DNA from: Butyricicoccus pullicaecorum
GTDB taxonomy: Bacteria; Bacillota; Clostridia; Oscillospirales; Butyricicoccaceae
Assembly: GCA_018365995.1 (NCBI GenBank)
Contig: JAGZIY010000001.1
Coordinates: forward strand, 186,001 to 250,000
Direction: 5' to 3'
Length of the DNA stretch: 64,000 nt
The notes under the pieces were generated by a model, which saw nothing but the letters and a program-made list of their open reading frames with translations, did not search any database and was not told where the DNA came from. Position 1 is the first letter of the stretch. Each line of letters opens with the position of its first letter. The position numbers and the translations under genes were made by a program. This document shows positions 1 to 8,731 of this stretch, piece by piece.

Positions 1-1026
1 AGATGGCAGAGACAGACTAATATGTCGCGGCTCACAGTAATCAAGCATACATTCAGTCAATTCTCCAAGTTCACCATAGTCGCTGGTAGACAGCGAGGAA
101 AGCGAAATTTCCTCATAACCGGAATTTTTGAGAACAGCCTCCGCCTGCCGCATTAGGGTTTCTTTGGATTTCCGGCGCAGCGGACGATAGGTATGCCCTG
201 CCTGACAGAACCGGCACCCACGCGGACAGCCGCGGAACAACTCGATCATAGCGCGGTCAAACACAATATCCGTAGACGGCACAACAAAATAATCCGGATA
301 ATACATGGTATCCAGATCTTTTACAATACGCTTTTGTACAAAGGCAGGTGCGCCAGATTTGGGCGTACAGCCAGCAATGGTTCCATCTGTATGATAGGAA
401 ATCTCATAGAGCGATGGCACATACATCCCCGGGATTTGTGCCGCTTCCATCAAAAATTCCTGCTTGGTAAGACCATTCTTTTTGGCACGGAGATAAAGAT
501 TGGTCAAGTCCAGCATGATTTCTTCTCCATCGCCAATCAGAAAGAGGTCAATAAAATCGCAGAGCGGTTCAGGGTTATACGCACAGGGCCCGCCTGCAAT
601 GACTAAGTTTTGAAGTCCTTGCCGGTCTTTTGTGTATACAGGAATACCGCCTAAATCCAACATATTGAGAATGTTGGTAAAGGACAATTCATATTGCAGC
701 GTGAAAGCGACAATATCAAATTCAGATAAGGGGGTTCCGCTTTCCAGTCCATAAAGCGGTATGTCAGCCTTGCGCATCTCAGCTTCCATATCAATCCATG
801 GTGCGAATACGCGCTCACACCAGATATTTTTCTGGTCATTGAGCAAACCATACAGGATACGAGAACCTAAATGAGACATTCCAACTTCATAGACATCTGG
901 GAAGCAGAATGCAAAATGTAAGTCAATGTTATTTTTATCTTTGGTGACAGATCCCCATTCGCCGCCAACATAACGCGCAGGCTTTTGCACGCGCGGCAGA
1001 ATCTGTTCCAGAGCAGAATGCAGCAT
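1..1026 (-). CDS. Radical SAM protein, TIGR03960-like (3' part; runs off the left edge)
   Basis: The reading frame starts with ATG at 1026 behind GGAGGG (1037-1032) and is still open at position 1, so the C-terminal part is missing. The N-terminal third has the Rossmann-like look of B12-binding-type radical SAM proteins (VGGEWGSVTKD, then FAFCFPDVYEVGMSHLG). The radical SAM [4Fe-4S] motif is clear in RGCPRGCRFCQAG, a C-x3-C-x2-C arrangement, encoded near 225-200. In this family the gene often sits before a DUF2344 partner that may be encoded off-window. Substrate and product are not known. A good sigma-A promoter lies directly upstream. The family call is from motif recall and the partial length is certain. 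Confidence 0.85.
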   Translation of the reverse strand, partial: MLHSALEQILPRVQKPARYVGGEWGSVTKDKNNIDLHFAFCFPDVYEVGMSHLGSRILYGLLNDQKNIWCERVFAPWIDMEAEMRKADIPLYGLESGTPLSEFDIVAFTLQYELSFTNILNMLDLGGIPVYTKDRQGLQNLVIAGGPCAYNPEPLCDFIDLFLIGDGEEIMLDLTNLYLRAKKNGLTKQEFLMEAAQIPGMYVPSLYEISYHTDGTIAGCTPKSGAPAFVQKRIVKDLDTMYYPDYFVVPSTDIVFDRAMIELFRGCPRGCRFCQAGHTYRPLRRKSKETLMRQAEAVLKNSGYEEISLSSLSTSDYGELGELTECMLDYCEPRHISLSLPS

Positions 1027-1055
1027 GATAGCCCTCCATTTCATATACAGAGATT

Positions 1056-1084
1056 ATTATATACTGTTTTTTTGATTTTTGCAA
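1056..1084 (-). promoter_or_regulatory. Sigma-A promoter for the radical SAM gene
   Basis: On the minus strand, TTGCAA (1084-1079) and TATAAT (1061-1056) are separated by exactly 17 nt. The start codon is about 30 nt downstream of the -10. The fit to consensus is strong; activity is inferred. Confidence 0.7.
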
Positions 1085-1169
1085 TCAACATTTGTAATAA
1101 AGAAGTGTTTTTCACGGTTTTCGGCAAGAAATATGGTTATATTTGTGTGAAAACATCGGCTAAAAGCGC

Positions 1170-1202
1170 AAAATCACCGGAGTGCATTTCCCCAGTGATT
1201 TT
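1170..1202 (-). terminator. Intrinsic terminator after the ArsR gene
   Basis: Inverted repeat AAAATCAC...GTGATTTT with an inner CC/GG pair, followed on the minus strand by a short T-rich run (GCGCTTTTAG). It lies just beyond the ArsR stop codon. Confidence 0.6.
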
Positions 1203-1222
1203 GAAATATCCCAGCAAAGATT

Positions 1223-1597
1223 TTAAGGCATAGCAGATGGTTCCTGAACATGTTCGAATCCCTGTTCCAGAATGGTTCCAATATGGGAATCCGATAATTT
1301 GTAGTATACGGTTTTGCCTTCCTTTCGGTTAGAGACCAGACGCACCTGCTTCAAAAAACGCAGCTGATGCGAAATTGCAGATTGTGTCATCCCTAAAAGC
1401 TCTGCGATATCACAGACACACAATTCATGGATTGCCAGTGCAGATAAAATCCGCAGCCGTGTCTTATCAGAGAATGCTTTGAAAAAATCCGATGCCAATC
1501 GAGTTACCTGTTCATCGGGCATCTGGCATTGTACATTCTGTACAGTGTTGCAATGCACACAATTTTCTTCACAGCAAACGAGAGTATCTTTGACCAT
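1223..1597 (-). CDS. ArsR/SmtB-family metal-sensing repressor, CadC type
   Basis: The 124-residue frame starts at ATG 1597, preceded by GTGAGGTGAGG; a longer in-frame start (1669) lies upstream of the promoter and is not used. The winged-helix core spans about residues 30-110, with the recognition region TQSAISHQLRFLK. The alpha-3 motif ELCVCD, together with N-terminal cysteines in CCEENCVHC, is the signature of CadC-like sensors that bind soft metals (Cd, Pb, Zn) and leave DNA when loaded. A metal efflux ATPase normally sits beside cadC, but none is visible here, so the target lies elsewhere or is lost. A cluster of TGAACA/TGTTCT half-sites about 175 bp upstream may be its operator. Family assignment is firm; metal identity is inferred. 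Confidence 0.88.
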   Translation of the reverse strand: MVKDTLVCCEENCVHCNTVQNVQCQMPDEQVTRLASDFFKAFSDKTRLRILSALAIHELCVCDIAELLGMTQSAISHQLRFLKQVRLVSNRKEGKTVYYKLSDSHIGTILEQGFEHVQEPSAMP

Positions 1598-1640
1598 GCA
1601 CCTCACCTCACACTGTTGGTTCAAATAGACTCGTATTTTT

Positions 1641-1669
1641 ATTATACACGATTTTTGTGAATTTTCCAA
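1641..1669 (-). promoter_or_regulatory. Promoter for the ArsR/CadC-like gene
   Basis: Minus strand TTGGAA (1669-1664), 17-nt spacer, TATAAT (1646-1641). It places the transcript start close to 1635, just before the chosen start codon at 1597. Confidence 0.6.
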
Positions 1670-1767
1670 AATGTTTCTGTAAGGCGTATCGAAAACATTC
1701 CATACTATTTTTCATCAAGGCGGTTTTCGTCAGCTTAGATGACTTAAAATAAATTTTGGGAAGATTC

Positions 1768-1793
1768 AGAACATTTGTTCTGAACATTGTTCT
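1768..1793. promoter_or_regulatory. Cluster of SmtB/CadC-like half-sites
   Basis: AGAACA-TT-TGTTCT (1768-1781) overlaps by one base with TGAACA-T-TGTTCT (1781-1793), giving four half-sites in 26 bp. ArsR/SmtB operators are built on TGAACA-type inverted repeats (6-2-6). The site lies in the gene-poor stretch 1670-1883, which otherwise holds only AT-rich sequence. Binding by the neighbouring repressor is inferred. Confidence 0.45.
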
Positions 1794-1883
1794 TTGTAGA
1801 GAATTTTTATTTTTATATAAATATAACCTAGGTTTTGTATAATTCATAGATTCGAAAAATATATCTCTGCGTAAAATAACGCT

Positions 1884-1921
1884 AAAAAAGAGCGCCTCCG
1901 CAAAAATCTGCGATGGCGCCC
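1884..1921 (-). terminator. Intrinsic terminator after the SPFH gene
   Basis: GCGCC (1892-1896) pairs with GGCGC (1915-1919) with an inner CGCA/TGCG pairing, followed on the minus strand by six T (1889-1884). Confidence 0.8.
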
Positions 1922-1932
1922 TTGCCTGTATT

Positions 1933-2844
1933 TTACTTTTTGTCGTTAAGTGGATTGTCTACCATAATCTCCTTCAACCCTGCTGCAAGCCCTGCCATTC
2001 CCTGAATTTCAGATGGAATGATAATTTTGGTCGCCTTTCCGTCTGCTGCCTTTGCAAAAGCTTCAAGTGCTTTCAGACGAATAATCGGATCTGTCGGAGC
2101 GGCTTCATTCAACATTCGGATAGAGTCTGCAAACGCCTTCTGTACAGTCAAAAGTGCTTCCGCCTCACCCTCAGCTTCCTTGATTTTTGCCAGTCTGGTT
2201 GCCTCTGCACGAAGCACCATAGACTCCTTCTCTCCTTCTGCAACCAGAATCTTAGACTGCTTTTCTCCTTCTGCGGTCAGAATCGCTTCACGGCGGTCAC
2301 GCTCCGCCTTCATTTGCTTTTCCATGGATTCACGGATAGCAGTTGGTGGAATAATATTTTTAAGTTCTACACGGTTGATTTTGATTCCCCATGGGTCAGT
2401 CGCTTCGTCCAGAATAGCGCGCATCTTGGTGTTGATGATATCACGGCTTGTCAATGTCTGGTCAAGCTCCAAATCACCAATGATATTACGCAATGTGGTT
2501 GCGGTCAGATTTTCAATTGCAGCCATAGGATTTTCAATACCGTAGGTATAAAGCTTCGGATCGGTGATTTGAAAATAAACCACAGTATCGATTTGCATGG
2601 TAACATTATCCTTTGTGATAACTGGCTGTGGTTCAAAATCAACTACCTGCTCTTTGAGCGTAACCTTGCGTCTCACATGCTCAAAAATTGGCAGCTTAAA
2701 ATGCACACCATTTCTCCAAGTCACGCGATAACTGCCCAGACGTTCGATAATATACGCATGTGCCTGTGGTACAATTACAAAAATACGAGATGCAATGAAC
2801 AAGAAAATAAGTCCAAGCGCAATCCACCAGATAATAGTAAACAT
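1933..2844 (-). CDS. SPFH/Band 7 membrane protein (stomatin/QmcA type)
   Basis: A 303-residue protein with one N-terminal membrane helix (about residues 3-23), a Band 7/SPFH domain (about 20-180; typical segments ERLGSYRVTWRNGVHFKLP and DNVTMQIDTVVYFQITDP) and an alanine/glutamate-rich coiled coil with repeated AEGEK units (about 180-235). Such proteins form oligomeric scaffolds in lipid microdomains and protect membrane proteases or transport systems. It lies 4 nt after an NfeD-like gene, the usual partner, which indicates a two-gene operon. The precise role is unknown. Length and domain order match the family. Confidence 0.93.
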   Translation of the reverse strand: MFTIIWWIALGLIFLFIASRIFVIVPQAHAYIIERLGSYRVTWRNGVHFKLPIFEHVRRKVTLKEQVVDFEPQPVITKDNVTMQIDTVVYFQITDPKLYTYGIENPMAAIENLTATTLRNIIGDLELDQTLTSRDIINTKMRAILDEATDPWGIKINRVELKNIIPPTAIRESMEKQMKAERDRREAILTAEGEKQSKILVAEGEKESMVLRAEATRLAKIKEAEGEAEALLTVQKAFADSIRMLNEAAPTDPIIRLKALEAFAKAADGKATKIIIPSEIQGMAGLAAGLKEIMVDNPLNDKK

Positions 2845-2848
2845 AATC

Positions 2849-3310
2849 TCAACCTTCCTTTCGCACTGCTGTCTGAATCGGCTCTACAATTGCTTTTACG
2901 CCAACAATCTCGAGCACTCTGACCAGCGCTCCCTCTGGGATCTCACTGCCATCTGCCGAGCGCGCTGTCCAGTACTGTCCCATAATTTTAATTTCTCCTT
3001 GCGCAGACGTGTTGGAAATTGTCTGGGTAACAACCGCCTGCTCACCAAGTATTCGATCCGCATTGGTCGCTGTCCGTTTTGTTCCAATCATTTTAACCGC
3101 CATAGGGCGAGCTAAGACGAGAGAAACACTGGATACCACAAGAAACACCATCCACTGTACTGGGATCGAACATTGCAGTGTGGTGGCAATCAAGCTGCCA
3201 ACGCCACCAACCGCAAACCAAATCGCACTGAGATTTAATGTAAATGCTTCGATAGTCAGTGCCAGAACAATCACCAGTATCCAGCAGGCACTATCTGACC
3301 ATGTAAACAT
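2849..3310 (-). CDS. NfeD-like membrane protein
   Basis: The 153-residue frame is chosen from ATG 3310, behind GGAGGGAGG; a start at 3346 has no ribosome binding site. Three hydrophobic segments fill about residues 7-70. The C-terminal half (about 85-140, ILGEQAVVTQTISNTSAQGE...) has the small beta-barrel (OB-fold) look of NfeD. The family is nearly always encoded next to an SPFH protein, as here, and is thought to anchor or tune that scaffold. It is the short NfeD form, lacking the N-terminal ClpP-like protease domain. Confidence 0.88.
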   Translation of the reverse strand: MFTWSDSACWILVIVLALTIEAFTLNLSAIWFAVGGVGSLIATTLQCSIPVQWMVFLVVSSVSLVLARPMAVKMIGTKRTATNADRILGEQAVVTQTISNTSAQGEIKIMGQYWTARSADGSEIPEGALVRVLEIVGVKAIVEPIQTAVRKEG

Positions 3311-3470
3311 ATGCCTCCCTCCGTTTCTGTATGTTATCATACCCATATCTTTATGCTTCTTATACCACAGTTATCCTGTCATCTCTCACATAAAGACAAT
3401 GTGTGTAACCCTGTGTGGTTATTATACTGCATGCGATTCCAAAAGTCCATCAAATCATTCAAAAACAGAA

Positions 3471-3506
3471 AAAAGGTCAGCCACCACAAAAGATGACTGA
3501 CCTTTT
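3471..3506 (-). terminator. Intrinsic terminator after groEL
   Basis: AAAAGGTCAG (3471-3480) pairs with CTGACCTTTT (3497-3506), and the minus strand continues with T residues. It separates groESL from the nfeD-SPFH pair. The stretch 3311-3470 otherwise holds no visible gene. Confidence 0.85.
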
Positions 3507-3528
3507 CAATTTCAGAAAACGCTTTGAA

Positions 3529-5154
3529 TCAATACATGCCGCCCATATCCGGAGCTGCCGGCATCGGAGCTGCTGGCTCCTTCTTGTCTGCCACGATGCT
3601 CTCTGTAGTCAGAACCATGGCTGCAACAGAGGCTGCATTCTGCAAAGCAGAACGATTTACCTTTGTCGGATCAACGATACCCGCAGGAATCATATCACAG
3701 AATTCTTCCTTGTATGCGTCAAATCCATAACCAGCCTTACCAGAAGCCTTGATGCGGTCAAGTACAACAGAACCATCTACACCAGCATTTGCTGCAATCT
3801 GCTTAACCGGAGCTTCCAGACCACGCATGATGATCTGTACGCCAGTCTTTTCATCGCCTTCCACCTCATGCAGAAGCTTTTCAACTGCCGGAATGGCATT
3901 GACATAAGAAGTACCGCCGCCTGCAACGATACCTTCCTCAACAGCAGCGCGAGTTGCGTTGAGTGCATCCTCAATACGCAGCTTCATTTCCTTCATTTCC
4001 ACCTCGGTTGCAGCGCCAACCTTGATAACAGCAACACCGCCAGCCAGCTTTGCAAGACGCTCCTGAAGCTTCTCACGGTCGAACTCAGAGGTTGTATTTT
4101 CGATTGCATTGCGAATGGTTGCAACACGTGCGTGAATTGCCTCAGAATCGCCAGCACCATCAACAATCGTGGTGGTTTCCTTATTTACCTTGACCTGACG
4201 AGCCTGACCCAGCATCTCCAGAGTTGCATCCTTCAGATCAATACCAATATCATCAGAAATTACGGTACCGCCAGTTAGGATTGCAATATCTTGGAGCATT
4301 TCCTTGCGGCGATCGCCAAAGCCCGGTGCCTTAACAGCTACGCAGGTGAAAGTTCCGCGCAGACGGTTTACAATCAGGGTGGACAGTGCTTCGCCCTCAA
4401 TGTCTTCTGCAATAATGAGCAGCTTGCGACCCATCTTCACAATCTGCTCAAGGATCGGCAGAAGGTCAGCGATGACAGAAATCTTCTTATCTGTAATGAG
4501 TACCAGAGCATCGTCCAGAACCGCTTCCATCTTCTCGGTATCAGTTACCATATATGGAGTAACATAACCGCGGTCAAACTGCATACCCTCTACAACCTCA
4601 GAATAGGTCTCCGCAGTCTTGGACTCCTCAACTGTGATAACGCCATCTGTAGAAACCTTCTCCATTGCCTCAGAAATCAGCTTGCCGATTTCGTCGTTGC
4701 CAGAGGATACTGCCGCAACACGTGCGATATCAGCAGCACCGTCAACCTTCTTGGAATGCTCTGCAATTGCACTTACAGCGGTCTCTACTGCCTTATTCAT
4801 ACCCTTACGCATAACCATCGGGTTTGCGCCTGCTGCAAGGTTCTTCAGACCCTCCTGAATAAACGCCTGTGCCAGCATGGTTGCGGTGGTGGTGCCATCA
4901 CCTGCAACATCATTGGTCTTGGTTGCAACTTCCTTTACCAGCTGTGCGCCCATGTTCTCAAATGGATCTTCCAACTCGATATCCTTTGCAATGGTTACAC
5001 CATCATTTGTGATGAGCGGTGCGCCAAACTTCTTATCCAGAACTACATTGCGACCCTTTGGTCCCATTGTGATTTTAACAGTGTTTGCCAGCTGGTCAAT
5101 GCCCTTCATGAGAGACTTACGGGCTTCTTCACCAAATTGAATCTGCTTCGCCAT
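3529..5154 (-). CDS. groEL: 60-kDa chaperonin GroEL
   Basis: ATP-driven protein-folding chaperonin that forms the double-ring cavity with GroES as lid. The 541-residue frame starts at MAKQIQFGEEARKSL (ATG 5154 behind GGAGGAG). Signature segments include TMGPKGRNVVLDK, VAGDGTTTATMLAQ and the ATP-binding AAVEEGIVAGGGTSYV region. The C-terminus ends in the typical Gly/Met tail (GGMY). It follows groES by about 75 nt and is co-transcribed with it from a CIRCE-controlled promoter. Full length, with no anomaly. Confidence 0.99.
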   Translation of the reverse strand: MAKQIQFGEEARKSLMKGIDQLANTVKITMGPKGRNVVLDKKFGAPLITNDGVTIAKDIELEDPFENMGAQLVKEVATKTNDVAGDGTTTATMLAQAFIQEGLKNLAAGANPMVMRKGMNKAVETAVSAIAEHSKKVDGAADIARVAAVSSGNDEIGKLISEAMEKVSTDGVITVEESKTAETYSEVVEGMQFDRGYVTPYMVTDTEKMEAVLDDALVLITDKKISVIADLLPILEQIVKMGRKLLIIAEDIEGEALSTLIVNRLRGTFTCVAVKAPGFGDRRKEMLQDIAILTGGTVISDDIGIDLKDATLEMLGQARQVKVNKETTTIVDGAGDSEAIHARVATIRNAIENTTSEFDREKLQERLAKLAGGVAVIKVGAATEVEMKEMKLRIEDALNATRAAVEEGIVAGGGTSYVNAIPAVEKLLHEVEGDEKTGVQIIMRGLEAPVKQIAANAGVDGSVVLDRIKASGKAGYGFDAYKEEFCDMIPAGIVDPTKVNRSALQNAASVAAMVLTTESIVADKKEPAAPMPAAPDMGGMY

Positions 5155-5229
5155 AATGAATTCTCCTCCAATATATGCGTTCATTTTGAACTTTTCTGAA
5201 ATATTTGATTTTCAGCAAAGCCCATGATT

Positions 5230-5514
5230 TTACTCTACAACAGCCAGAATATCGTTCTGACGAACGATGATTAAGTCCTCTCCATCGATCTTCACTTCGT
5301 TTCCGGAATACTTGCTGGTGATTACCTTATCACCGACCTTGACCTGCATGACAACTTCCTTGCCATCTACAACGCCGCCGGGACCTACGGCCAGAACCTC
5401 CGCAACCTGCGGCTTTTCCTTTGCAGAACCGGTCAGGATAATACCGCTTACAGTGGTTTCCTCTGCTTCTACCATCTTGATCACAACGCGATCAGAAAGG
5501 GGCTTCAAAGTCAT
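5230..5514 (-). CDS. groES: 10-kDa co-chaperonin GroES
   Basis: A 94-residue co-chaperonin that caps the GroEL cavity. It begins MTLKPLSDRVVIKMVE, with the mobile-loop region VSGIILTGSAKEKPQ and the VGDKVITSKYSGNEVKIDGE stretch of the family. A good ribosome binding site (TTTAGGAGGAA) precedes ATG 5514. It is the first gene of the groES-groEL operon, with a CIRCE element about 40 nt upstream. Confidence 0.99.
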   Translation of the reverse strand: MTLKPLSDRVVIKMVEAEETTVSGIILTGSAKEKPQVAEVLAVGPGGVVDGKEVVMQVKVGDKVITSKYSGNEVKIDGEDLIIVRQNDILAVVE

Positions 5515-5554
5515 AATCTATTCCTCCTAAAAGATTAGAATACCATTTCACAGT

Positions 5555-5581
5555 TTAGCACTCGTAGTGTATGAGTGCTAA
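5555..5581. promoter_or_regulatory. CIRCE operator (HrcA binding site)
   Basis: TTAGCACTC, a 9-nt spacer and GAGTGCTAA form a perfect CIRCE inverted repeat located between the -10 and groES. HrcA, a heat-shock repressor not in this window, is the known binding protein for this element. Confidence 0.98.
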
Positions 5582-5592
5582 CCTCGGTTATT

Positions 5593-5621
5593 ATGATACA
5601 TCAACTATTCTGGAAACGCAA
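5593..5621 (-). promoter_or_regulatory. groESL promoter
   Basis: Minus strand TTGCGT (5621-5616), 17 nt, TATCAT (5598-5593), placing the start of transcription at the edge of CIRCE, as expected for HrcA control. Confidence 0.7.
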
Positions 5622-5740
5622 GTGCTTTTTCAAAGAAACTTACAAAAATTTTTGAAAAATTTGTAACAACTGGTTTTACCTTGTTTCTAAGGTGTTTGGC
5701 GCTTTCTTGTCCCCTCTGCTAACAGTTTGCTGCGGGTGAC

Positions 5741-6970
5741 CTACTTTCCGTTCAGTTTTGTCTGTTCCGTGCGCTTTTCTTTGGTACGTACCGGCTTTAT
5801 TGTTCTGTGCTCCGGCGCCTTCTTCTGCCCTCTCTCGATTACGCGCCGAGATGTCTGCGGTTTAAAATACATATAAAGATCGCAGCGGATCATACCGTTA
5901 TACAACTTACGTCTCTTATCCGCCTGATATCCATAAAATCGCTCAAATTCCGAATCAGAAGTTAGGTAATATTGGCGCAGTTCGCGCTTGCCAACAACTC
6001 TGCCCATATCACGATAAAGCTTTTGCGCATGCTCATGGTCGAGCAGCCGCTCTCCATAGGGCGGATTTGCAAACAAAACTCCGCTTTCCGGATAGCTTCT
6101 AATCGTTGCATCTGCTGTTTCAAATCGAATAAACCGCTCAACGCCGGCTTTTCCAGCATTGTCACGCGCAAGCAACACCGATGCACCATCTATATCACTT
6201 GCCAGAATATCCAATTCCATGCCTGTACGTACCGCGGCAATCGCCTGCTCCCTTGCAGCTTTCCATTCTGCGTGTTCGATCCAGTCCCATTTTTCCGCAT
6301 CATAGGTACGCATCAGTCCCGGTGCACGGTTGAGCGCAATCATAGCAGCCTCGATGGGAATGGTACCTGAGCCGCAAAATGGGTCGATGAGAGCATCTTT
6401 GCCGCGCCAACGTGCCAACTTTACCATCGCTGCCGCCAGCGTTTCACGCAGGGGGGCTGCATTGGCATTGGCACGGTAGCCGCGTTTATGCAGCCCTGCA
6501 CCCGAAGTATCCAAAAAGATTTCTACCTCATCACGCATAATCGAAAACTGAATCTGATAGCGCTCCCCATCTTCCTCAAACCAGCTGATGCCATAGTGTG
6601 CACCGAACCGATCCACAATGGCTTTCTTGATAATCTTCTGACAGTCTGGCACACTGAACAATTTGGAGTCCAGCGAATATCCCTTTACCGGAAATGCAGC
6701 ATGGACAGGCAGAAATGCCTCCCACGGAATTGCCTTTGTCCCCTCAAAAAGCGCATCAAAGCAATCTGCCGGAAAAGATGCCAACCGAATCAGCACCCGC
6801 TCGGCACAGCGCAAATGCATATTTGCCCAAATCAGAGTCTGTTCATTCCCCGTAAACAGCACCCGTCCATTTTCCGCACGCACGTCGGTCAGCTTACCGC
6901 CAAAACGCAGTTCATCGGCAACAATGCCCTCCAGCCCGAACAATGTCGGACAGCAAAATTCTAAATTCAT
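5741..6970 (-). CDS. THUMP-domain class I rRNA methyltransferase (RlmL/YpsC-like)
   Basis: A 409-residue protein with an N-terminal ferredoxin-like/THUMP region (about residues 1-155) and a C-terminal Rossmann methyltransferase. The SAM-binding motif is LIDPFCGSGTIPIEAA near residue 190 and the target-base motif FANPPYGERL near residue 300. The latter is the N-P-P-Y form used by base N-methyltransferases. By family (YpsC, RlmL N-terminal half) it probably makes N2-methylguanosine in 23S rRNA. It ends in a lysine/arginine-rich tail. The position modified is inferred from homologues only. Confidence 0.9.
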   Translation of the reverse strand: MNLEFCCPTLFGLEGIVADELRFGGKLTDVRAENGRVLFTGNEQTLIWANMHLRCAERVLIRLASFPADCFDALFEGTKAIPWEAFLPVHAAFPVKGYSLDSKLFSVPDCQKIIKKAIVDRFGAHYGISWFEEDGERYQIQFSIMRDEVEIFLDTSGAGLHKRGYRANANAAPLRETLAAAMVKLARWRGKDALIDPFCGSGTIPIEAAMIALNRAPGLMRTYDAEKWDWIEHAEWKAAREQAIAAVRTGMELDILASDIDGASVLLARDNAGKAGVERFIRFETADATIRSYPESGVLFANPPYGERLLDHEHAQKLYRDMGRVVGKRELRQYYLTSDSEFERFYGYQADKRRKLYNGMIRCDLYMYFKPQTSRRVIERGQKKAPEHRTIKPVRTKEKRTEQTKLNGK

Positions 6971-7001
6971 ATATCCACCTCGATCTTATCGCTACAATAA
7001 A

Positions 7002-7030
7002 GGCTCCTGTCCGGTCACCAGACAAGAGCC
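7002..7030 (-). terminator. Intrinsic terminator after the SpoVB-like gene
   Basis: GGCTC and TGTC pair with GACA and GAGCC around a GGTCACC loop, and the minus strand runs on as TTTATTG. It lies between the flippase and methyltransferase genes. Confidence 0.75.
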
Positions 7031-7079
7031 AACTTCTTTTTTATGATACCGTGCACGGTCTATAAAGTCAAGGCATTTG

Positions 7080-8627
7080 CTAATAGAACAGCATAAAGTC
7101 ATGCCGCGTGTGACTCTGTACAGACAGATATCTCTCAATCTTAATATCAAACAAGCGCAACAAGCAAAGATAGAGCATCCCTGCACTCATTGCCGCACAG
7201 ACAAGTGCCGGCCACTGACTTCCAAGCCACCCAACAAAAAATGTATAAAAGACGCGTGTCCAGAGAAATACGGCAAAACCGCAAAGCATTGGTGCACCAA
7301 CAAACCGTCTCAAGCAAACGGCAAGCGCTCCACAATGCACCAGCTCTCCCAAATTACAAAGTGCCACCCACAACGGTGCAATACATTCTGCAATCAAAAA
7401 TCCGTATACCCGAAATTGAGGATTTCCTGCAAGGATATAGACCAAAACAAGCTGTAAGACTTCGCCGGAAAGTGCTGTCATAACGGCAAACTGCTGCTTT
7501 CCAATGCCATTGAGCAAACAGGCCGTTATCATCTGATAGTAGCATATAACCGCAGAAATCCCAATCAGCCAAAAATAGCCGACTGGAACCGCACGATAGA
7601 AAAACAGTCGTGCAATCACCGGTGCCAGCGGCAATAACAGTGCTGTTGCAGGGATCCCTACAATCCCAGTTGCAAATAAGCTCTGCGAGGTAAAATGCTG
7701 TAAGAGCCCTTTATCATGCCCCGAAGCATACCGACTTGCCTGAGGCATTGCTACGGTACAGAGTGAGGATAAGAGTGCAATGGGGAGAAGCATGATTGGC
7801 GATGCAATACCTGATACAATGCCCAGTTCAGCAACTGCGTCCGTGCGAGAAAGTCCGGAGGCGACCAGACGAGACGGCAAAATTACCGCACCCGCAGAAG
7901 CAATTCCATTTGCCAAAAGCGCCGAAAAGGAGACAGGCAGTACAATCTTCCAAAACGGGTCTGTTCCAGAAGGTGGCTGACAAGTCTTAGGCAAGTGCAT
8001 TTTGCGATACATCTGTATCATAATAAACGCACTGACACATTCACTCAGTGACATTCCAAGGAAAATCAAAACCGCAATGCGTCCGAGATCCTGTGTCTGC
8101 TCAAAGGACAAAAGCAAAATGGTTGCTCCAATACGGACAAGCTGCTCGGTCAATTCGCTCACCGCTGCATTGTCTACACGATTTAGCCCCACCATTGTAG
8201 ATTTGAGTACATTCTCAATACCTGTAAGTGCAATACAAACAAGCATGATTGGTATGGCTGCAACCGTGCGATGGTCTCCAAGGATATTGGTTCCAATCCA
8301 ATCACGAAATAAAGTCAATATAGAGGCTGCACAGAGAAAGAAACAAAAAAACGTACGAAAAGCTCGGCGTACCAAAAGCCTGACCGCACCACTTTTCCCC
8401 TGTGCACTCCACTCAGCAGATAAACGGGTACATGCCATTGTGACACCGGAAAGCGCAGCAGCATGAATGACTACATAGGCAGAGTATGCCAGCCGATAAA
8501 CACCCAATCCCTCTGCACCTGCAAATCGGCTTAAAAAAATGCGATAAACAAATCCTAAAAGCTGCAAGCCGATATTGGAAAAGCACAAGAGCAGCAGACG
8601 ATTCATAAAATTATCATACTTCCGCAT
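7080..8627 (-). CDS. SpoVB-like lipid II/oligosaccharide flippase family (MOP superfamily)
   Basis: A 515-residue polytopic membrane protein with about 14 hydrophobic segments. ATG 8627 is chosen because GGGAGG lies 7 nt before it; the GTG two codons upstream is too close. The N-terminus (FSNIGLQLLGFVYRIFLSR) and the pattern of helices match the MurJ/SpoVB/polysaccharide exporter group. In spore formers, SpoVB-type paralogues move cortex peptidoglycan precursors across the membrane. Other sporulation genes in the window favour that, but cell-wall or teichoic acid export cannot be excluded. Confidence 0.85.
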   Translation of the reverse strand: MRKYDNFMNRLLLLCFSNIGLQLLGFVYRIFLSRFAGAEGLGVYRLAYSAYVVIHAAALSGVTMACTRLSAEWSAQGKSGAVRLLVRRAFRTFFCFFLCAASILTLFRDWIGTNILGDHRTVAAIPIMLVCIALTGIENVLKSTMVGLNRVDNAAVSELTEQLVRIGATILLLSFEQTQDLGRIAVLIFLGMSLSECVSAFIMIQMYRKMHLPKTCQPPSGTDPFWKIVLPVSFSALLANGIASAGAVILPSRLVASGLSRTDAVAELGIVSGIASPIMLLPIALLSSLCTVAMPQASRYASGHDKGLLQHFTSQSLFATGIVGIPATALLLPLAPVIARLFFYRAVPVGYFWLIGISAVICYYQMITACLLNGIGKQQFAVMTALSGEVLQLVLVYILAGNPQFRVYGFLIAECIAPLWVALCNLGELVHCGALAVCLRRFVGAPMLCGFAVFLWTRVFYTFFVGWLGSQWPALVCAAMSAGMLYLCLLRLFDIKIERYLSVQSHTRHDFMLFY

Positions 8628-8689
8628 GGACACGCCTCCCTATTCATCTCGTTCTCAGTGTATGGAACAGCTGCTAAAAAAAGAACAAA

Positions 8690-8715
8690 AAGAAAAGAGG
8701 GGTATTTCCCCTCTT
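8690..8715 (-). terminator. Intrinsic terminator after tgt
   Basis: AAGAGGGG (8695-8702) pairs with CCCCTCTT (8708-8715) with a 5-nt loop. The minus strand then reads T-rich. Confidence 0.85.
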
Positions 8716-8731
8716 AGCATGTCGAAAAATC

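Noticed and set aside
1608..1847. 79-codon minus-strand frame upstream of the ArsR gene
   Set aside because: Overlaps the promoter and operator-like region, is Lys/Asn/Phe-rich as expected for AT-rich non-coding DNA and has no ribosome binding site.
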